A stretch of DNA of 44,517 bases from Ichthyophonus hoferi (taxonomy: Eukaryota; Opisthokonta; Ichthyosporea; Ichthyophonida; Ichthyophonidae). The first letter of the stretch is position 1. Every line of letters starts with the position of its first letter. Under the pieces are notes generated by a model. The model was not told the DNA's origin. It saw nothing but the letters and a program-made list of their open reading frames with translations, and searched no databases. The stretch covers positions 38,491 through 83,007 of the forward strand of contig NAOQ01000059.1 in NCBI GenBank assembly GCA_002751075.1. Reading direction: 5' to 3'. The position numbers and the translations under genes were made by a program. Below, piece after piece: positions 22,711-35,290 of the stretch.

Positions 22711-25700
22711 ATGGTAAAACGACGGTATCCGGTTTTACAACACCTTGACGATAGCTCGACCAGTCTAGCTGAGTTTGTTATTAAAATTCGGCCTGTTACA
22801 CAGCACACTGAGCCTATTGTAGAATCTACAAGGGATGGTGGCGGTACAGACCAAGGTGAGATAGAGCTTGTCCCACTTTGTCCTTCCGAGGAGCCAAATA
22901 ATGAACCCACACAACAACAACAAATTCAAAAACAGGTAAAGTTATATATTATATCAATATAAGGCCTTTTTATAGATATAAGGCTTATAACTACATACAT
23001 CCTTCTACCCCTTTTTTATCACTCATCTTGGCACACTCACACACTCACACAGTATCACATGTATACACGCCCCGTTGTCTCTTACTCTACCTCGCTCTTT
23101 CTTCTAAGCCTTGATACCCATTTATATATACCTTCACGCTCATTGTCACGCACACATGCTCCTTAACACTAACTTGCTATTCCATTTCATAAAACTGGTC
23201 CCATTGTCCTTCTATGTTTTTTCTTTATTTGTATTTTTTATGTATCGTTTATGTTCATAATATTATTCTTACACCTAGTTTTCTCATGTACACATATACG
23301 CCCCCATTCTCTTACTTATTTTCTTATTATTATTATTATTACCATCATTCATCCATCCACACGATTTTGTCATATATATTTTGTTTCTTGTCCATATTCT
23401 ATTTGTGTCATTCCAATATATGAATGCCTAGCAACTGCAACCCATTCATAACATAAATTAAAATTTTCTACAATTACCAATGTTATATATGTTATATTTG
23501 TAGCTATGTGCGATGCATGTGCGAATTCCTCGATCATAATATTCAAGATGAGGTTTGCCCTGGTCTCGTAATACTGGTCTAAGAAAGAGTGCTATTATTC
23601 TGCCTATATAATTAAATAGCTGTATGATGAAATGTTAATAAAAGACACACTACGTTCAGGCAGTTATACGGTATTATTATAATTTTTATAACTAGTGTTA
23701 TATATATGTATGGCGACAACCGGATAATTTACATATATATACGAATTCTTAGTATAATAATTGTTATTATTACTAAAATTTGAATGAACAATCACATATG
23801 AATATATAGTTGTTAAAGTTGTTAAAGAAATGCCAAGCACGTTTAGTTTTCCACACATGTTAGCGTTAGCCGCCATTATATTAGTACGCTTTACCTTAAT
23901 TATAGAGGCGTGGTTATAGTCAGGGGGTGGGGAGAGAGTCAGCACCCTCTGGTCTTTAGAGCTATCTTTTTATTGCATTTTTATGCTATTAACATCATTA
24001 ATTAGGTCATGATTGGATTAAATGTGCATTCGGATAGTCATGGGTAACTAGATTCTGTTGTAGCATAGATCATTTTTCACCATAGCAACAGTAACATAGG
24101 GGCAATGGGTAAACAGTCAGTTGATGGTGATTGGTTGATGATACTCAATGAGACATAGTATACAGTTCAGGCACATTGGTATACTAGTTGACTACTCCTG
24201 TATAATTCCATGTTTTATAGTTAATCTGTCTATGGTTATTAATCAGCGAACATAATATTAGTACTAAGTAATACCAATATACATTAATTACCAGCATGGC
24301 ACTTCTGAGTTTTGATTGGTAAGGCCTGATTATTGATATATATAGAAGGAGAGACCTTTCCTCGCACATTATTACATCTCAGAATCACTTTATCTATAAC
24401 TAGATATAACCCATCAATCCTCTCTCTTCAGCCCTATATATATCACTCACTATAGGGCCTATACATCCTAACATTTGTGAATATGCAGGCCCTTAGCTCA
24501 CTACTCCTTATCCTTTCTTATTACAAGCAGGTAAAATCGGATGGTCTGCGGCATATATGTTTTCCCTCTAAAATATGTATATTGATGGTCCTCTGTGCCT
24601 TGCTCGTTTGCCTTGCTTTTTTCTTTGGGGTGTTTGAGAAGTTCAGGTTTCATAATGGTGAGTGTGAGTTGTCTGATAATATACAATACATACCTACCTA
24701 GCCTGATTGTATATGTGCTTGTTTGCATCTTTACTTCCATGCTATTGTATTGCAGTCATATACATATATCTTTACACCTGTGTTTATCCTATCTGTACAA
24801 TGTGTATTTTATATTTTCCAACCTTCGGGTTTACTGCTTATTGCTGTACAATTTTTTTGAAGACCAAGCAATTCTCCTTATATATACAATGATCACCTGT
24901 TTCTATATATATAGCCGTAGGCACCTATTCAACCAATGAATACACATATGTTTACCAGCAATTGGTCCTTGTAAAATTATGACACAGCTCGGTCACATTA
25001 TAACCTATTATATTATATTATGACGTATCATCTAGGTGACTATCGTATCAGCTCTGTTGCTATAATTCCCTCTCCTTTGAGGTATTTTTTTTCTATCCAG
25101 TAAATAAGAGTATTTATCTTTTATAAAGTATCTATTATTAGATTACTAGTTATTCCTTCACCTTAGCTCTAGCCAATTAATTATCTCTATTTTCCTGTGC
25201 CTACCTATTATTAGTCCTTGTTAGTCTGTCGCTTTTTGAACAGTATTCTATTTCTTCTCACTGGCCTTAGTGGATTATTCATCAATATTCCCACTAATCG
25301 ATAATTAAAGCCAGTTAGAAATAGTTTCAATTTCTAAGTCCGCCTTTAAATCTGACGTTATTAGTTTATTATCATATCTATAAATATATCATAAGCCTAA
25401 TTCCTTTGTACCGAACCTTCCCTGCCTCATCTGTCTCTCTCTTTTTCTTTCTCTATTCTTATAGGCATGATATATGAGGTTGCGAAGAAACGTACGTTGA
25501 TTGTATTGTCGATTGATGCATTTGGGTTAGTATTCATGTACACAATCCAGCTGGGCCTATCTGAATATAATATATGTACATGTAGTTTTATGCAGGTTTA
25601 TGTATTTATATTTATATGTAGTTCGACCTGCTCCCTTCCCTTATTGGTCCTTTGTTCTACCCGACCAGATGATTGACCTATTCATTTATTTTTTCTTTTC

Positions 25701-28700
25701 TCCCTTTCTCATACCCTCCCACTTTATCTCATTAATTGAAATATATATTGTGTTTGTTTTTATTGGTCACCCACCTTCATTAAACCCCTTTAATTTAACC
25801 CTACGGTATAATCTATGTAGTGCCTTTTAGACTATCACTATACATAACATGGATAGATAGCTAGTACTGTACACTATACTAGGCCCGCATACAACATCCC
25901 GTTGTATATATATATTGAGGTATATTTATATTGATATGTATATGTAATTTTATATTCTTATTAGCCCAAGATCATGCAACAAGTAATCAGTGGATCATGT
26001 GAACGTAATATATAATCTATTGTTAGTTGATAATAGATGGGTGATAACCTTAATATCGCAGGAAAAATATGGTAATGTGTTTCAATACAATCACGTTATA
26101 TTATCTAGTATGCCTCCTCTATACATATAGTTTATGACTATATAGAGTAGTAGATATGATGTGTTGATTGTTGGAAATGATAGTAGCTAATTGGTTCATT
26201 CTGTGGCTATTTATAGATGGCAATATCTCCAGCGTGGATTGACGCCTAATATTATGCAATTAGGTAAGCCTTTTATGGGATCTACCTTATAACAACCTAT
26301 TAATATATATATGTCGTCATAAAAATGAACCAACCTATATAAGGGAGGGTTAGGTCAGATTAACGTGGCATAATAGAATATTTTGTAATATAGCTTAGCC
26401 TAATACAGTTTAATATGGATTAGTATTGACTATAATATAATGTACCTTCTTTTTTGTTTTGTTTTGTCCTCTCTGTGTTCTCTTGCTTTTTGTCGATATA
26501 TATATAAGGCTATTATAGTTAATCCTATTGATAATCTTTTATGTATAACCCCGGTTTATTGGTTTTTGACCCATATTAAGATACATTATGACCATCATCT
26601 GCTAATCACAATCTCCCACACTCCTTCCCTTGCTCCTCTATACACTCCTCTATTCTCTTTCCTGCTCCACATAAAGATACCTCATTAAGAGGTGAATTAT
26701 TACCCTCCCTCACCACCATGCCCCCCTCCACTACCTTTATCTTAGCCTATACTCATTAATAATCCTACATAAAACAAAAATGAGTCAATAGTTCTTTAAC
26801 GACATGCATAGAAATAAGTAGAATGAAATTAAATATAAAGGATGGAAGAGATTGGATAAGCATGATAGTGAACTAGTGGACTATGACTGATTGGTCTGTG
26901 TTTTATCTCAGGGTCATGTGGAACATTGGCTAAGTTGATTCCAGTATTTCCCTCCAAAACCTTACCCAATCATTACACCATAGCCACTGGGTACGTACTT
27001 GTATGTTATATTGCTATAGTGTTATAGGGCTATGTTGATTGGTGTATTATTCTTTATTGCATTTTATTCCCGTCCATACCGTAAAACCCAATCCCGTTTG
27101 TATTTGAAAAGGCACCTTTATATTATGTTGGGTCGAGGTTAGGGGTAAGTTGTGCCAGTATTGGCTCACTAGATTACTTTATTCTGGTTGAATATATGGA
27201 CCTAGGCGTTAATCCTGACTAGGTCTGATCATGTCCTAGCATGGCACAATACATTATATCACATCACATTGTATTACATTATATCATAGCATACCATACC
27301 ATATCAGTAGAATATGGTGTACAGGAAAGAATCTCGCTATGACTCGTTATAAGGTCTTAAACATACTCCAAAATACCTAAGCTTTATATGGGTGGATGTA
27401 TCCTCTAGGCTCTACCCTGAAAGTCATGGAGTGATAGCCAACCACTTCTACGACCCTGTCCTTCATGAGTCTTTTAATCCTGGTAACAATGATCCTAAGT
27501 GGTATGGTGGGCAGCCGGTAGGTTATTGTGTTACTGTTGTATTAGGGCGGGGAGGGAGTGGGTAAGGTGTATGTTATGGATGAATAGGTAGGATATATCT
27601 AGTAATGGGTATAGTATATGAAATAATAAGTATATTATATGACACTTCAAACAGGTTGCTAATTTGTGGTGGGATGACATTTACACTAGATATATTATAA
27701 TGGGATGACGGTTTATGCTGATATATCTACTTATACTTTCAGGAGTGGAAAGGTTTTAGTGGTAGTTGTTGGTAATGGTGATGAATAAAATAGTGCATTT
27801 ACATAGGGAGATATTATATATCCAGATTAACTGTGGTATTGTGATAATAATCAGTTTAGATTCAAAATATAAAAAATGAAAATAAACTAACTTTTAAAAA
27901 TAAAATACAGCTGGGCGATTGGTTATTCGGCCATATGGTAAACACGACTGATTGACGGATATTATTTGTTATAATATAATATATCCCTGGCCAGTCAGTT
28001 TACATATATATAATTATAAATATTCAAGTGATTTCATATTCAGTCTATAAATTGTAAAGTTAATTTTAATTTTTTTAAATCTGTGTAGAGAATGAGACGA
28101 TACATTGTTATACTATTAACCTATAAAATATATACTTGATTTTAAAAGAGATGTTTTAAAAATAGGAAATTTATACACTACCTTTATTGGCTGTCTAGAT
28201 ATGGAATACAGCAGAGGCACAAGGATTGGTCACTGCATCACTATTTTTTCCTGGATCAGAAGTACTTGTTGATGGTAAGTGCTTAGCAGTTATAAATCAC
28301 ATGTGACGATACACTTTTATTGGCATAATGTGATAGACAAATAATATCTAAAAGCTGTCTGTGATTTGAGTAGAACATTTGCGACCCCTAACTTAAGGTG
28401 TAACTGTAGTTGTACTTACGCGTCAGTAAGAATGTGAACATACAATTAGGAGCCACAAATGGATGCTGGGATGATTATACATGTATGCATATTTATATGT
28501 GTGTGTGGGTGTGTATTTGTGTGTGTCTTGTCTAACCAGGTATTTACTCAATGTGTTTGACTAAATATATCGTACATATAGTAGCAGTATTGATTGATGT
28601 TTACCGGTAGCGGAGAAGGATTAGCAGGGAGACACAGTATATATATATATATGACTTAAATAGACATGGCTAGGAAGAAGCAATAAAAGGAGAAGGCGGT

Positions 28701-30517
28701 AAGAGGAGTAGGGCACTGGAGGTGTATAACCACACCTGGTTAGTTATCTGGAGCACCTTATACATAGCTTCTCAGCTAGTTTAACATTATTGTCCATGAA
28801 TTAGATGAAATTAAAGTTTTAAATCTTATATATGGGTGTATATATCTGCATGTGTGATGTATGTGTGGAAAGTGTGATTTTAGTCTCTATTCAATAACTA
28901 ACATCAAATAGTTTAACTTGATTATCTATAAGCGACCTGAAATCCAAGATGCATTGGTGTATAAATGTAAATGCATATACTAGCCTCAATACAATAACTG
29001 ATATCAGACGTTATAGGACATCGACCATCTTATGTCGTGCCGTTTCGTGGTGATATGTCATTGGATGATCGAATAAAACAGGTAGATCCTACTACTTTCA
29101 TTGGTCACATCGTTATTCTTTCCTTTCTGTTTTTTTTTCCCTCTTTCTTTCTCCCTCCTTCTCTTTCTTTGTCCATTATACCTGTTCATATATATCATGT
29201 ACTAGCACATCTACCTATTATTATTATTCTGCCTATTTATTCCTTCTGTGGAGTAACATAATATATTTTTATTGAGCTATTTATACTTACTCATAGTATG
29301 TAGTATGATTATGTATATATATTAATATAAAATACTCAACACACCCAATGACCACATGTGCCAATATTAGATCCATGCACACCCCCTTTTCACAGATGTG
29401 CTATTGATATTGTATGGAAGAGTAATACCTTATACCCTGCATGTTATATGTTGTGGTAGTTCTTTCCAGTGTGGTTCCTGTCCTTGACTCACGGGGGCAT
29501 CGCCCACAGACTATCTGGTGACAATATATTTAAAATATATAACAATAAATCTTGATAATACAATACAATATCGAAACACCCATTCTAACCTTACTCCACA
29601 AACTCTGTATATTTTCCATTATCTAGTAACCCTATATTTTAATTTTTAATAACAAGCCTTAATAATGGCTAAGACCATATACAATGCAAACCCCTATACA
29701 CCGATGTACCACACCACAAGCTCTCTATATTTTTCATTCTTTCGTATCAGCCCATAGTTGCTGATCTAATACACAATGATAATACAATGCAGATACTGGA
29801 GTGGGTGAACTTTCCTGAAGATAAGCGACCCTCACTGATTACTGGATACATCAATGTATTAGATGACGTAGGTCATAAGAATGGTCCTAATTCCAGAGAG
29901 GTAACTTACTTTTAAATACTTTTTTGCGTTATTCATTACCCTCTATTAATTCATTGTTTTGTTAACTTTGTTTTTTTCTTTTCAATGAAATGTTATATAG
30001 TGCTGATATTCTTTGTTTTTTATTGTGCTTTTAAAAGTCTTTCTAGCGTCAATCATTACCCTTCCTGTTAACTCATTAAAATGTTATATCTTTGCTTTGT
30101 ATTTCATACTAGGTACATGCAACGACCCGTGCTGTTGATAAGACGTTAATACGAAAGTGTTTGCTATATTATATATATGCCCTTTAATCTGTGTATCGTA
30201 CCTGAAAGTAACAGTCCAAGTGACCCCTCTTGACCCTTTACAAATTGATTGCGGTTGTATTGTATATAGCCCATGTTTTCTACGTGACTAGATCATACCC
30301 CATCTCTATACGCATGCATACATGCCTACATAATTATGTATGTATATTGCAACCACTATTGACACTATTCCACGCATTCTAGGTCAACAACACCCTGTTA
30401 GCAGTAGATAGTGCTGTGGGGCACCTGGTGAAAAGTATTTACAGTTCTAGTCTACACAATGAGGTATATTATTCACTTGCACACTATTTCATATCAACAT
30501 TGTCTGTAGCATTTGTA

Positions 30518-30561
<44 letters not shown>

Positions 30562-32789
30562 AAGTACGTGGGTGGACAGTTCTAACGTGTGATTGGCTTG
30601 AGATCACAGATAGACATTATCGTATTGAGTGACCATGGTATGGCTCCTATCGACAACCATAGGGTAAGGTGCTCTTTTAATGTTTTGATGTGGCCCATAT
30701 ATTGGTCTATTAGTTTCTAGCTGACCTGTGACCTATGTTCTCGCCTTGTTTATTGTGTCGTGCTTGCCCCTAATGGATGCAGTCTGTGTGTTGTCCCGCA
30801 TAAGTATAGTGTCACGCGACTAACCTATCCTAATACGGCTACTATGCACCTTTAGGTAATCTATCTAGATGACTATATAGACCCCGTTCTAGCTACTATA
30901 TTCTATGGTGATTTGGCGCTTATCTATCCGCAGGTTGGTACGTATGCCTTGTTTTTCCTTTTTTTTCACAAACCCACGCGGTTTTTTCTATTTACTACCA
31001 CGTCAATAATCTTGATGCATGAATAAGAATACCTTGAGCGAATGGATTGAATCAGGATTGATTTAAAGGTAGCATATAAGTATTATTAAGAACACTATAG
31101 TAAGTTAATATTTGCAAATGGGGTAAAGTTCTTGGCACAGCTGAAAATAGTACCAGAAGGAGGCTGATTATCTACAGTTTGTCTAATAGATTAGGTTGGA
31201 ATAACCCCAAGCATAGATAGCATCAGTTGTATAGGGAGGGGTATATATGCATACACTATCCTTGTATCTTTTTCTATCATGGTTGAAAGCACTTTATTGG
31301 GCCAGGTATATATATAACCATTAATAATTCTATAGCAACATGATATAATGTAGTCAACGCCTATTGTAATACCTAAATCTATTCTCCGAAGATAGTAATA
31401 AAAGGGAGGTTGTCTCACTTAGGATTACCAACGCCAGAAAATACCATTACTAAATATAGTAATAACCACAGGCTACGAGGAGGCCATACTTTCCAACCTA
31501 ACGTTTGCCAAGGAAAGCCATAACCTGCAGTTCAATATATACACTAACCAGACAATCCCAGAGTCCTATCACTATCGTACCAGTGTCAACCCCAGAATAC
31601 CCCCTATACTGGGTAGGTAGTTTCATTCTGTATACATATAATACGACGAGCCGTCTAATTAAATGTAATTGGTAACAATGGTATTAGTTCTCTTTGGCTC
31701 AACTGCGAATACTCTCAAAAAACCATCAAACTAATATTAGCATAATTGTATTGTATTGATGAGTTAATCTCTGTCAAGGACTAATGTGGTACAACATACA
31801 CATATATGTGTATAATAATCACTATATATACACTAGAAAGGTTCACAAAAACTGTCTAATTCTGGTTGTTCTTTGCACCAGCCTAACCCTTTCTCTCTCA
31901 CTCTTTCTTCACTAGATTATTCGTCTATATTTATATACGTACTAATTGCCTTACTTTTCGTGCTCATATTTGTATTTAATTAGTTGTGTAACCAAGTGTC
32001 TAGCGGCACGGGCCAATGAGTGCTTACTGACCATGTGTATGTGTATGTTTATACACATAATGTAGTGGTAGCAGACGTAGGGTGGGAGTTAACTGATCAT
32101 ACTTCAATGGATCGACATCCTGAATATTTTAATGGAGGGGACCATGGCTATAATAATACGGTGAGTACTGGTTTTGAATATTTAAATAGGACTATATACT
32201 TGTATATGTTATGGTTGGGACAGGTCACTCTAAGGGTAGTTTCAGGTCTATAAAGTAATGTCCTTATTATGGTATAATAGGATAATATCACCCATGTGTA
32301 CACAGGTATTCTCCATCATTTCAAGTTAGTTTTAGCCCTCGCGTTTTCACCTATGTTTACGAAAGCCCTTTTTATTATGCCTGCAAATGCATACATGTAT
32401 CATTCATTGTGTACTCACAGCCAATCATTCTTAACTGTAGGTCATGTTGGTTCATATCCATATCATATATGTTAACATTGACATATATATGTGTGTATCT
32501 TGTTCTTAGTTTAATGAAAACTGTCACCCTTTTGCCTTCCTCTAATACTAATTTTTCCTTTCCTTGCATATCTTGTCCACAGCTTGACTCCATGGCCGCC
32601 TTGTTTGCAGCGTGTGGCCCATCCTTTATACGAACTAAGGCTGAAGATAAACCTATCACTATCCAGAATATAGACATGTACAACCTGATGGCTAATGTTC
32701 TCGGTATTACTCCAGCATCTAACAATGGCACGGCGGGGACACTTAACTATTTACTAAATATTAAGGGAAAATCAGCTGTAATACCGTAA
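22711..32789 (+). CDS. ENPP: Ectonucleotide pyrophosphatase/phosphodiesterase with N-terminal membrane anchor, 15 exons
   Basis: Metal-dependent hydrolase that cleaves nucleotide pyrophosphate or phosphodiester bonds at the cell surface. Exons: 22711-22935, 24531-24657, 25465-25525, 26217-26263, 26912-26990, 27409-27517, 28199-28274, 29017-29081, 29793-29900, 30383-30463, 30610-30663, 30856-30937, 31472-31612, 32066-32160, 32583-32789. All phases agree, giving 518 residues. Residues 1-89 are a charged cytoplasmic tail with a Gln run, and 90-110 form one hydrophobic helix, so a type II topology is predicted. The phosphodiesterase fold follows directly: Asp135 (SIDAF), nucleophile Thr170 (FPSKTLPNHY), Asp287 and His291 (DDVGH), Asp334 and His335 (LSDHGM), His445 (GDHGYNN). 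These match the six zinc ligands and the nucleophile of the family. There is no somatomedin B or nuclease-like domain, unlike ENPP1-3. An NNT glycosylation site lies at about 301. Substrate is not deducible. Confidence 0.95.
30520..30561. repeat. TA/TG microsatellite in ENPP intron 10
   Basis: A TA run of about 16 units passing into TG units. It occupies nearly a third of the 146-base intron, the shortest intron of the gene. Confidence 0.9.
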
Positions 32790-34479
32790 CAGTGACATTA
32801 TCGTCCCATCTCCATCCCTACCTCCGCGTATCTCCTTACTCGTTAACTTCTACTTGATAACAAACTATTCAAGTATAATACTATTGGCATGACTGTATAT
32901 TGTATATTGGCAGTTTTTCTCGAGTAAGGTTGTTTACTAGTTTGTCCCTCTGTATTATTTGTACTGATAGCTCAGAGATCCATATATTCATAGATACAGG
33001 TTGATAGGATACTATGAAATATCTTGGTCGTTATCCATAAAATAATTGAAACAATAGGCATTCGTAGTTGGGTACCTAGCAGTATAAGTGAAAGAGTGAC
33101 GCAAGTGTGCTGCATGTACTATAGCATGCTTCTTGTATGTTTAAATTTAAAGATAATGTTCTCAACCTCTACAGTTTTGCTAAGCTAAAGAGTAGATGAT
33201 ACCAACCCTTTTTATTTATTATTGAGGAATTATGTACGATTTTTATTTTGATTTGTCTATTTTTAAATGGGCTTTCAGCTTTTATTTTGAGGGATTTTAT
33301 GAACATGATAGACTTGCTGGACACTGTCCTCTAGGCATAATCCCTGACTAAGAGATTCCTTCTTGAATAAATCTACAATTAAATTATTATAATATACCTT
33401 GTTTTATGTTTTGTGTTTTAATCTGCCTCGCGGTGCTATTCTACCACATTGTGTCTAGACATTGTAGCAATATTCTGATGTTTTGACGAACAGGGCATTG
33501 TCTCATAATACCATATTTAAAAGACTGAAGATATGTATGATAAAGAATATGATAGAATAGATACGCTATCCTATTCCCTTGTCAGGTACTATTTGTAGGG
33601 TACCGGCAGGTGCAGGGAACTCTAAATCAGTAATGAACAGTGTATCCCATTCGATTTTCTTTGTAGTAGCGGTGTTAGATTTCAGAGTCCTGGGAACATT
33701 TTTCTGTTTGTTATTATTAATTTATGGTTTTCATACTAAAGTGGATATATAAAAGTTGTATACTTAGGTTGTTCACTCAAGCTATTTATACTCAATATGT
33801 TTATATATGATGTAGAAACATCTTAAGGATTATATGGAGATATTTATGATGGATAACTACAGGCTTGACGCTATATGGTGGCATATTACTTCTAATAAAA
33901 AGTAACGACATCTGCAGATACACAAAACCCTGACCCCACAATATCCGTAAGTGTGACCACAAGCAAACCTCTTCGCCTAAATTTATTAGAAATATTAGGA
34001 TGCAAAGCAGAAACCCACGCTGTGTATATGTAGTGACAAACCAGTCCTACATTTTCAACATTATACATAGGATTTAAAATTAAGTATCCACAAATATATG
34101 CATATAGATAAGTTTGTATGTATATCTAATCACATACAACCTCTATCCAAACTTTAATCTCAACATGATTGAGCTTTTGAATCCATCCACACTATTCATT
34201 TAATTATTTTGTAATCACAACTACGCACTTGTGTTTTTGTCCATATAAAACATATACACATATATATATACATTGTTGTTACATATGTATACCTATATAA
34301 CTCTAAGCCACCTTCAGTTAGTCTATACACATTATATGTGGTTGCCTTGCAAATTTAAACATATCGAATTTTTATCCCTTAATACGCAACTTGTTATTGC
34401 TTGATGTCCAGTACGAAAGAGGAATCTATATAGGTATTAGCCTTTAAGTTGCAAATAAGCTAATATAAATCAGAAGTAT
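32790..34479. other. Spacer and 3' untranslated DNA after ENPP
   Basis: Holds the likely ENPP 3' untranslated region (to about 33390) and the 3' end of the minus-strand gene at 34480. I see no other gene. A minus-strand segment near 34440-34380, after a TTAG acceptor and ending in a stop, could be an alternative last exon of that gene. Confidence 0.45.
33366..33371 (+). terminator. Candidate poly(A) signal of the ENPP gene
   Basis: AATAAA about 580 bases after the stop codon, followed about 30 bases later by a TG-rich element near 33398-33420. This is a good arrangement for cleavage and polyadenylation. Confidence 0.5.
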
Positions 34480-35290
34480 CTAAATCTTGGTATCACCCTG
34501 CTTGTACGTAGTGGTGATAATGAAACAACTGCAGTATTTATATGAAGCTTTTTTGATTGATGGTAACATATATCTTTGCATAATTTTGCTGTTTGTGTAA
34601 GGGCATATCACTTGAAAAACTACTGACCTTTCCAATAATTTGCCTAATTCGCTGATTTGTATTAGTATGACTTACTAGCAAGAACCGCTCTATCAAAGTG
34701 CAACCTTTACTAATGGCGGGTGTAAAGAGATAAATAGGCCCTAAAGTGTGATAGTATTTATTCAATTTTACTAATATATAAGGACTAGGTAAATTGGAAT
34801 GAAAATAATGCTTACCTTTTCAGTGGAGGATTTGGAAGTGTAATATCAACAGAAAGGGTGGCTCCATCAGACCAAGTACGCTCCTGGCTGGCCATATTGT
34901 TATGAAATTGTATGTAATCCGGATTTGTAGTAGCTAATATTAAACTGTAAACCAAGATCTGCACATTATATTTCCAAAAAAATGCATTTGTTGTAAGGCA
35001 CATAAAGTAAAAACGTGGGATCTATCATTAAAATGGTTTTCATGTGCTATCTACTCGACATGTATTTTTGAACAAACAAGAAGTCTGTTTAGAGATGGCT
35101 TAGCTCGGGCCAATTTTACCAGGGGGAAACAGTAATTTTTTGTTAGAAAATTGAATGGCGTCAAAAAATATTAAATAATATTTGATGCCTTCTGATTAAA
35201 CAATAGCCTAACCTGACTCTTTGCATCTCTGTCCTATACCGATCGTTAACGTTTCTTTCAATATATTTGGCTAAGTGGAAATTTTTACTC
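34480..35290 (-). CDS. Unrecognised multi-exon gene, 3' part
   Basis: Minus-strand exons 35290-35213, 34944-34816, 34784-34628 and a short last exon 34497-34480 have good acceptors (CCAG, ACAG, CTAG, GCAG) and donors (GTTAGG, GTAAGC, GTCAGT). Phases fit throughout, with no stop until the end. The visible 127 residues include KYIERNVNDRYR, then NPDYIQFHNN, RTWSDGATLSVDITLPNPPL, YYHTLGPIYLFTP and NQRIRQIIGK. There is no clear membrane helix or known motif. The first listed exon starts with one base of a split codon, so at least one upstream exon is missing. Coding sense is strong because three consecutive junctions agree by phase. I do not recognise the family. The 5-residue last exon is the weakest part. 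Confidence 0.6.

Noticed and set aside
22701-22910. A 69-residue minus-strand frame over ENPP exon 1
   Set aside because: The plus-strand reading has charged, tail-like content and joins in phase to the membrane helix exon.
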